A stretch of 35,746 nucleotides of DNA, from assembly GCA_964545075.1 (NCBI GenBank), contig CAZJFS010000034.1, positions 1 through 35,746 on the forward strand, given 5' to 3'. How positions within the stretch are numbered: position 1 is the stretch's first letter; every line of letters starts with the position of its first letter. Of the stretch, positions 31,589-35,746 are shown one piece after another. The position numbers and the translations under genes were made by a program. This DNA comes from DAOPXV01 sp035352535 (GTDB lineage Bacteria; Muiribacteriota; UBA9980). Under the pieces are notes generated by a model, which was not told the origin of the DNA, did no database searches, and was given only the letters and a program-made list of their open reading frames with translations.

Positions 31589-33397
31589 TTAGATTGCCGG
31601 TATTATAGTGTCCGCGAAATTATCCATTATTCTCTTATCTATCATCTGGCGGATAATCTTATGGAAATCGTCGAATTTCATTGTCTTTTGGTCCGGAGTG
31701 CAATAACGCCTCCATGTGACGAGCGATTCCTCGGCTTCTTTTCCGCCCACGATGAGAAGATTCGGGCATTTGCGCTTCGTGTTATTCCTGATCTTTTTAT
31801 TGAAAGAGTCGCTGGAATCGTCAACCTCGACGCGCATGAAGCCGTCGGTCATCATATTCGCGAGTTTATAGCAGTATTCATTAAATTTTTCGGAAACAGG
31901 TATGAATATGGCCTGCTGCGGAGCCAGCCACGTCGGGAAAGCGCCTCCGTATAATTCAATCAGGAAAGCTATAAAACGCTCGTGCGTTCCGAGAGGCGCC
32001 CTGTGGATTATATAGGGGCGCTGCTTGTTGCCGGAGGCATCGGTAAATTCGAGATTGAACCTTTCGGCCATCGCGAAATCAAGCTGGGTAGTCGAAGCGG
32101 TTTCTTCGCGGCCGATGACGTTTTTAACCTGGAAATCGATCTTCGGACCGTAGAATGCCGCTTCACCCGTGCGTACTTCATAGGCTATTCCTATTTCCTG
32201 AGCGATATCGCTCACTATTTTTTCGGAATATTTCCACATCTCTTCGTTATTGACGTATTTTTCGGGTTTGTCGTTTGAATGGAATGAAAGCCTGATCCAG
32301 AATTCGCCCATTCTGAAGAGGTCGTAATAAAATTTATGAAGTTCGAGGACCTTTTTGAATTCGTCCTTTACCTGTTCGGTCATGCAGTATATGTGGGCGT
32401 CGTTCATCGCCATTCCGCGCACGCGCAGAAGTCCTGATACCTGGCCCGATTTCTCGTAACGATAATCGGTGCCGTATTCGGCGATTCTGTATGGAAGCTC
32501 GCGGTAGCTTTTCGGGCGCGCCCTGAAGAGAAGATGATGATGAGGGCAATTCATGGGTTTTAAATAATATTCCTCGTTTTCGTCTACGGTCATAGGCGGG
32601 AACATGGAATCTTTGTAATATGGAAGATGACCGGATATTTCGTATAACTTTCCTTTGGTTATATGCGGAGTGGCGACGCGTTTATATCCGTGCTTGAATT
32701 CCATTTCTTTCGCGAGCGCTTCCAGCTCGTCGCGGATGATGGTTCCATTGGGCATCCACAATGGGAGGCCGACGCCGACTTCCTCTTCGATAACGAATAT
32801 ATCGAGTTCGCTTCCGAGTTTTTTATGGTCGCGCTGCATGGCGAGCTCGCGGCGTTTCAAAAATTCGTCGAGCGCCTCTTTCGTTTCAAACATAAGAGCG
32901 TAAATCCTGGTCATCATGGGGTTTTTCTCTGAACCGCGCCAGTATGCGCCGGCGATCCTGTCGAGCTTGAAACAGTCTCTTTTGATGACTTTAGTGGTAT
33001 CGACGTGAGGGCCTTCGCACATATCGATGAACGGGCCGTTCTTATAGAACGAGAATGAAGTTATATTGCGCTCTTTGGCCAGATCCTCCAGATATTCGAT
33101 CTTGAATTGCTGACCCATTTCGCGAAGTCTTGCGACCGCCGCGTCCTTCGGGAGCTCTTCGCGTTCGAATTTCTGGTTAGCTTCGATGATCTTTCTCATT
33201 TCTTTTTCTATCTCTTTGAAGTCGGCTTCACCGATAGGCTGCGGTAATATGAAGTCGTAATAAAATCCGTCCTCAATAGCGGGACCGAATCCGAGTTTGG
33301 TTCCGGGCCTTACCTTCATTATCGCTTGAGCGAGGATATGCGCCATCGAATGCCTTGCGAGGTCCAATGCTTCATTATTTGGTTTATGGTGTTCCAT
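31589..33397 (-). CDS. thrS: Threonyl-tRNA synthetase without TGS domain
   Basis: This 602-residue ThrRS charges tRNA-Thr. It starts directly with the editing domain: H16 and H20 (HSMAHILA) and C127 and H131 (CEGPH) form the editing site. The class II catalytic core follows with LKPMNCPHHH, the motif-2 region RYEKSGQVSGLLRVRG and motif 3 HRAPLGTHERF. The C-terminal anticodon-binding domain runs from about 500. The usual TGS domain of about 60 residues is absent. It has not merely been missed, because a promoter lies 58-86 bp upstream of the ATG and the in-frame codons before it are not TGS-like. AAAGGAAG precedes the ATG. The gene is monocistronic with a strong terminator. Confidence 0.96.
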   Translation of the reverse strand: MEHHKPNNEALDLARHSMAHILAQAIMKVRPGTKLGFGPAIEDGFYYDFILPQPIGEADFKEIEKEMRKIIEANQKFEREELPKDAAVARLREMGQQFKIEYLEDLAKERNITSFSFYKNGPFIDMCEGPHVDTTKVIKRDCFKLDRIAGAYWRGSEKNPMMTRIYALMFETKEALDEFLKRRELAMQRDHKKLGSELDIFVIEEEVGVGLPLWMPNGTIIRDELEALAKEMEFKHGYKRVATPHITKGKLYEISGHLPYYKDSMFPPMTVDENEEYYLKPMNCPHHHLLFRARPKSYRELPYRIAEYGTDYRYEKSGQVSGLLRVRGMAMNDAHIYCMTEQVKDEFKKVLELHKFYYDLFRMGEFWIRLSFHSNDKPEKYVNNEEMWKYSEKIVSDIAQEIGIAYEVRTGEAAFYGPKIDFQVKNVIGREETASTTQLDFAMAERFNLEFTDASGNKQRPYIIHRAPLGTHERFIAFLIELYGGAFPTWLAPQQAIFIPVSEKFNEYCYKLANMMTDGFMRVEVDDSSDSFNKKIRNNTKRKCPNLLIVGGKEAEESLVTWRRYCTPDQKTMKFDDFHKIIRQMIDKRIMDNFADTIIPAI

Positions 33398-33454
33398 TAA
33401 AAAATCTTCCTTTCGGTCTTTATATTCATTTTTTATCTTAAAATTTTATGATAT

Positions 33455-33483
33455 ATTTTACCAGTAAAATCTTTTATTGTCAA
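33455..33483 (-). promoter_or_regulatory. Sigma70-type promoter of thrS
   Basis: On the minus strand a perfect TTGACA (33478-33483), 17 nt, then TAAAAT (33455-33460) preceded by CTGG (extended -10). The predicted start near 33448 leaves a leader of about 50 nt, too short for a T-box riboswitch. Confidence 0.75.
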
Positions 33484-33524
33484 ATAATAGAACCGTTCTA
33501 TTTTGCTTTAACCGGCGCAAAAAA

Positions 33525-33550
33525 AACGGCCCGGAATTTTTCCGGGCCGT
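33525..33550 (-). terminator. Intrinsic terminator of the P-type ATPase gene
   Basis: ACGGCCCGGAA (33526-33536) and TTCCGGGCCGT (33540-33550) form an 11-bp stem with a 3-nt loop. On the minus strand a run of T (rc of 33519-33526) follows. It lies 30 bp after the stop at 33581. Confidence 0.9.
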
Positions 33551-33580
33551 CTGGTGTTTTTATTTAAACTTTATATCAGG

Positions 33581-35746
33581 TCAGTCCTTTAAAAGCTCGA
33601 CATGCCTCTTGCTTGAAATGAATTTGATAACTTCGAACCATGCGACGCTTATGATTCCTATCGAAAGCGACAGTATGATATCGTTTAAATGCATAAAATC
33701 GAAATGGAAAGTCTTTTGGAGCACGGGGATATATATGACCATTCCTAAAAAAGCTATCGTTGCGGTCAGCACCCATGAAAGCGCGCTGTTTTTGACTTTT
33801 AACGAAGTGAATATGTTTTGGGTCCACGAACGGTTTACCAGTATTATTGCGAGGTTCGATATTACAAGCGTTATGAATGCGAGCGTCCTTGCTTCAGCAT
33901 CGCCGCCGCCGCGGTTAAGCGAATACCAGAAAACGCCGGCTACGGCCAGAAAAGAAAAAATTCCCTGCAGAAAACTCAATATGAACATTCTTTTTCCGAA
34001 GAGCGGTTCGCCGGGATCGCGCGGTTTTCGTTTCATGATATTTTTCTCGGCGGGTTCGGCTTCAAAAATGACGGAGCATGCCGGGTCGATTATAAGTTCG
34101 AGGAATACGACGTGGACCGGATAAAGAACCACCGGCCAGCCTATGAGGATGGGCAGAAGAGATATTCCGGCTATGGGAACGTGAACGCTGATTATATACG
34201 CCATGGCTTTTTTCAGGTTATCGAATATCCGTCTTCCCATTTTGACCGCTTCGACGATAGACGTAAAATCGTCATCTAAAAGTACAAGCGCCGCCGATTC
34301 GCGCGCGACATCCGTTCCGCGTTCTCCCATGGCTACGCCTATGTGGGCGGCTTTGAGGGCCGGCGCGTCGTTCACTCCGTCTCCGGTCATGGCGACCACC
34401 TCGCCGTTGGCTTTCATTGCGTTAACTATGAGAAGTTTTTGTTCGGGAACGACGCGGGCGAAAATATTCGTCCGTTTAACCCTATTTGCGAGAGTTTCAG
34501 AATCGAGTTTTTCCAGTTCGGGCCCGGTTATAAATTCTTCCGGATTTTCGAGGCCGATCTGGCGCGCAATGTTTTGCGCCGTGGCCGGATAGTCTCCGGT
34601 GATCATAGCTACGCGTATTCCGGCGCTTTTACATTCCGCGATAGCCGCCGGAACAGTTTCACGGATAGGGTCCGTCCAGCCTATAAGCCCCATGAATTTA
34701 AATTCGAAATCGTGCTGCGAGGATGGAAGTTTTTTACCTTTGAAGTTCGCGGTCGCGACGCCGAGTATGCGAAGCCCTTCCGACGCCATTAAATTTATTT
34801 TTTCGACGAATTTCTGGATATCTTCGCTCTTCAGGTGGCACAGATCAAATATAGCTTCCGGAGCTCCTTTTGCCGATACGACGAAATCTTCGCTTCCCGG
34901 AATTTTCCAGACGTGGGAAAGCGCGAGAAGTTCCTTCGTGAGGGCATATTCTTCGATCAGAGGCCAATCCTCATGAATGTGTTCCGTATTTATAAGGGTT
35001 TTGTAACCGAGTTCGGCCAGAGCTTTTTCCATGGGATCGAAAGGGTCTTTTTTACTCGCCAATATTCCGTATTCGACGAGCTGATGGAATTCTTCAGGAA
35101 TCGCGGTCGTTTTGACCGACCACTCATAAAAGTCCGAACAGTTGAAAAGTTTTTTTATCGTCATTTTATTCCGCGTGAGGGTTCCGGTTTTATCGCTGCA
35201 TAAAACGGTGGCCGCGCCAAGGGTTTCGACAGCCGCAACACGCCTGGTGAGAACGTTCTTCTTCGACATGCGCCATGCGCCAAGAGCGAGAAATATGGTC
35301 AGGACGACGGGAAATTCCTCCGGCAGAAGCGCCATGGCGAGCGTTATGCCGGATAATATGCCTTTAAGCCATTCGTTTTTTCCAAAACCGTATATTCCTA
35401 CTACCACCAGGCATAATAATATCGCTATGATAAATATTTTTTTAACGAGCCTTCCGGTTTCCTTTTTCAGCGTCGTGTCTTCTTCTTCGATCGATTGGAG
35501 CGCTTTGCCTATCTTGCCCATTTCGGTCGCTGCTCCCGTCGACAGGACCGTTGCCACGCCCTGGCCGCTTGTGACCATGCTTCCGGAGTAAAGGAACGGA
35601 AGATCGTCGCCGCCCGGTCTCGATATGGCCATTTCGGTTTTTTCGGTGGTGCTTTTTCTTACGGGGACCGATTCGCCCGTTAAAAGCGATTCGTCGGCCG
35701 CGAGGTTCATCGACCATAAAAGCGTGCCGTCGGCCGGAATCTTATC
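33581..35746 (-). CDS. P-type cation-transporting ATPase, 5' end outside window
   Basis: The visible 721 residues start inside the actuator domain. The frame is open to the window edge and reads DKIPADGTLLWS before MNLAADESLLTGES, so the ATG-like codon at 35710 is not the start. Counting from the edge, TGES is at 23-26, M4 has LALLPEEFPVVL (about 139-150), and phosphorylated D185 sits in CSDKTGTLT. GDGVNDAPAL follows, then six C-terminal helices. The long C-terminal helix bundle and sequence place it in the P2-like (Ca2+/Na+-type) group. M4 reads PEEFP where SERCA has PEGLP, so the ion is uncertain. The missing part is about 120-200 residues. Confidence 0.93.
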   Translation of the reverse strand, partial: DKIPADGTLLWSMNLAADESLLTGESVPVRKSTTEKTEMAISRPGGDDLPFLYSGSMVTSGQGVATVLSTGAATEMGKIGKALQSIEEEDTTLKKETGRLVKKIFIIAILLCLVVVGIYGFGKNEWLKGILSGITLAMALLPEEFPVVLTIFLALGAWRMSKKNVLTRRVAAVETLGAATVLCSDKTGTLTRNKMTIKKLFNCSDFYEWSVKTTAIPEEFHQLVEYGILASKKDPFDPMEKALAELGYKTLINTEHIHEDWPLIEEYALTKELLALSHVWKIPGSEDFVVSAKGAPEAIFDLCHLKSEDIQKFVEKINLMASEGLRILGVATANFKGKKLPSSQHDFEFKFMGLIGWTDPIRETVPAAIAECKSAGIRVAMITGDYPATAQNIARQIGLENPEEFITGPELEKLDSETLANRVKRTNIFARVVPEQKLLIVNAMKANGEVVAMTGDGVNDAPALKAAHIGVAMGERGTDVARESAALVLLDDDFTSIVEAVKMGRRIFDNLKKAMAYIISVHVPIAGISLLPILIGWPVVLYPVHVVFLELIIDPACSVIFEAEPAEKNIMKRKPRDPGEPLFGKRMFILSFLQGIFSFLAVAGVFWYSLNRGGGDAEARTLAFITLVISNLAIILVNRSWTQNIFTSLKVKNSALSWVLTATIAFLGMVIYIPVLQKTFHFDFMHLNDIILSLSIGIISVAWFEVIKFISSKRHVELLKD

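Noticed and set aside
33398..33460. T-box riboswitch upstream of thrS.
   Set aside because: The leader from the predicted start is only about 50 nt, with no specifier stem or T-box sequence.
9621..33550. Related terminators at 9621 and 33526 (both with AACGGCCCGGA) as copies of a mobile repeat.
   Set aside because: The similarity is limited to the stem core expected of GC-rich terminators, and the flanks differ.

Overview
The window reads as chromosomal DNA of an uncultured Gram-negative bacterium. A beta-barrel protein ending in Trp with a signal peptide, a LolA-like periplasmic protein, a lipobox lipoprotein and an RND/MMPL exporter all imply an outer membrane. Gene products are mostly diverged from model organisms and no gene fixes the phylum, so I assign none. 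Coding density is high, intrinsic terminators are strong and sigma70-like promoters are recognisable. No rRNA, tRNA, CRISPR array, insertion sequence or phage gene was seen.

Layout. 1-3615 (+): the end of an N-type F1Fo ATPase operon (tail of a, then c, b, alpha, gamma). 3629-6352 (-): a beta-barrel outer-membrane protein, a TIGR02757/DUF2400 protein with endonuclease III-like motifs, and a 33-residue membrane peptide. 6442-8230 (-): a class III adenylate cyclase with a C-terminal membrane domain, then a SAM methyltransferase. 8396-9421 (-): a secreted endonuclease/exonuclease/phosphatase-fold hydrolase. 9678-10466 (-): a LolA-like protein. 10784-11809 (+): a diacylglycerol-kinase-type lipid kinase. 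12028-27075 (+): a ten-gene block, the most unusual part. 27229-30600 (-): a beta-propeller lipoprotein, a patatin-like phospholipase and a HEAT-repeat protein. 30691-31464 (-): a thioredoxin-fold [2Fe-2S] ferredoxin and a PNPOx-fold protein. 31589-33397 (-): threonyl-tRNA synthetase lacking the TGS domain. 33581-35746 (-): a P-type cation ATPase cut by the window edge.

The 15-kb block opens with a 1001-residue protein that joins an acyl-adenylating domain, a carrier-protein domain and a class I HMG-CoA-reductase domain. That is the logic of carboxylic acid reductases (adenylation, thiolation, reduction), but with an HMGR fold as the reductase. The HMGR catalytic Glu, Lys, Asp and His are kept, while several positions that recognise the HMG group appear changed. 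It is followed by a formyltransferase, a serine alpha/beta hydrolase, an OleC-type ligase with a cysteine-rich membrane-anchored tail, a UbiA-family prenyltransferase, a GAF-like protein, a rifampin-phosphotransferase-like dikinase, a small protein, a 12-TM RND exporter and a BtaA-like aminocarboxypropyl transferase. I infer a pathway that reduces, modifies, phosphorylates and exports an unknown lipid or prenylated compound. The neighbouring lipid kinase, LolA-like protein and patatin fit a lipid-centred neighbourhood. The block starts behind tandem promoters (11865-11992), has a second likely regulated entry before the dikinase (18-bp palindrome at 20247), and ends at a strong terminator (27141-27185). 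Product and substrate cannot be read from sequence alone.
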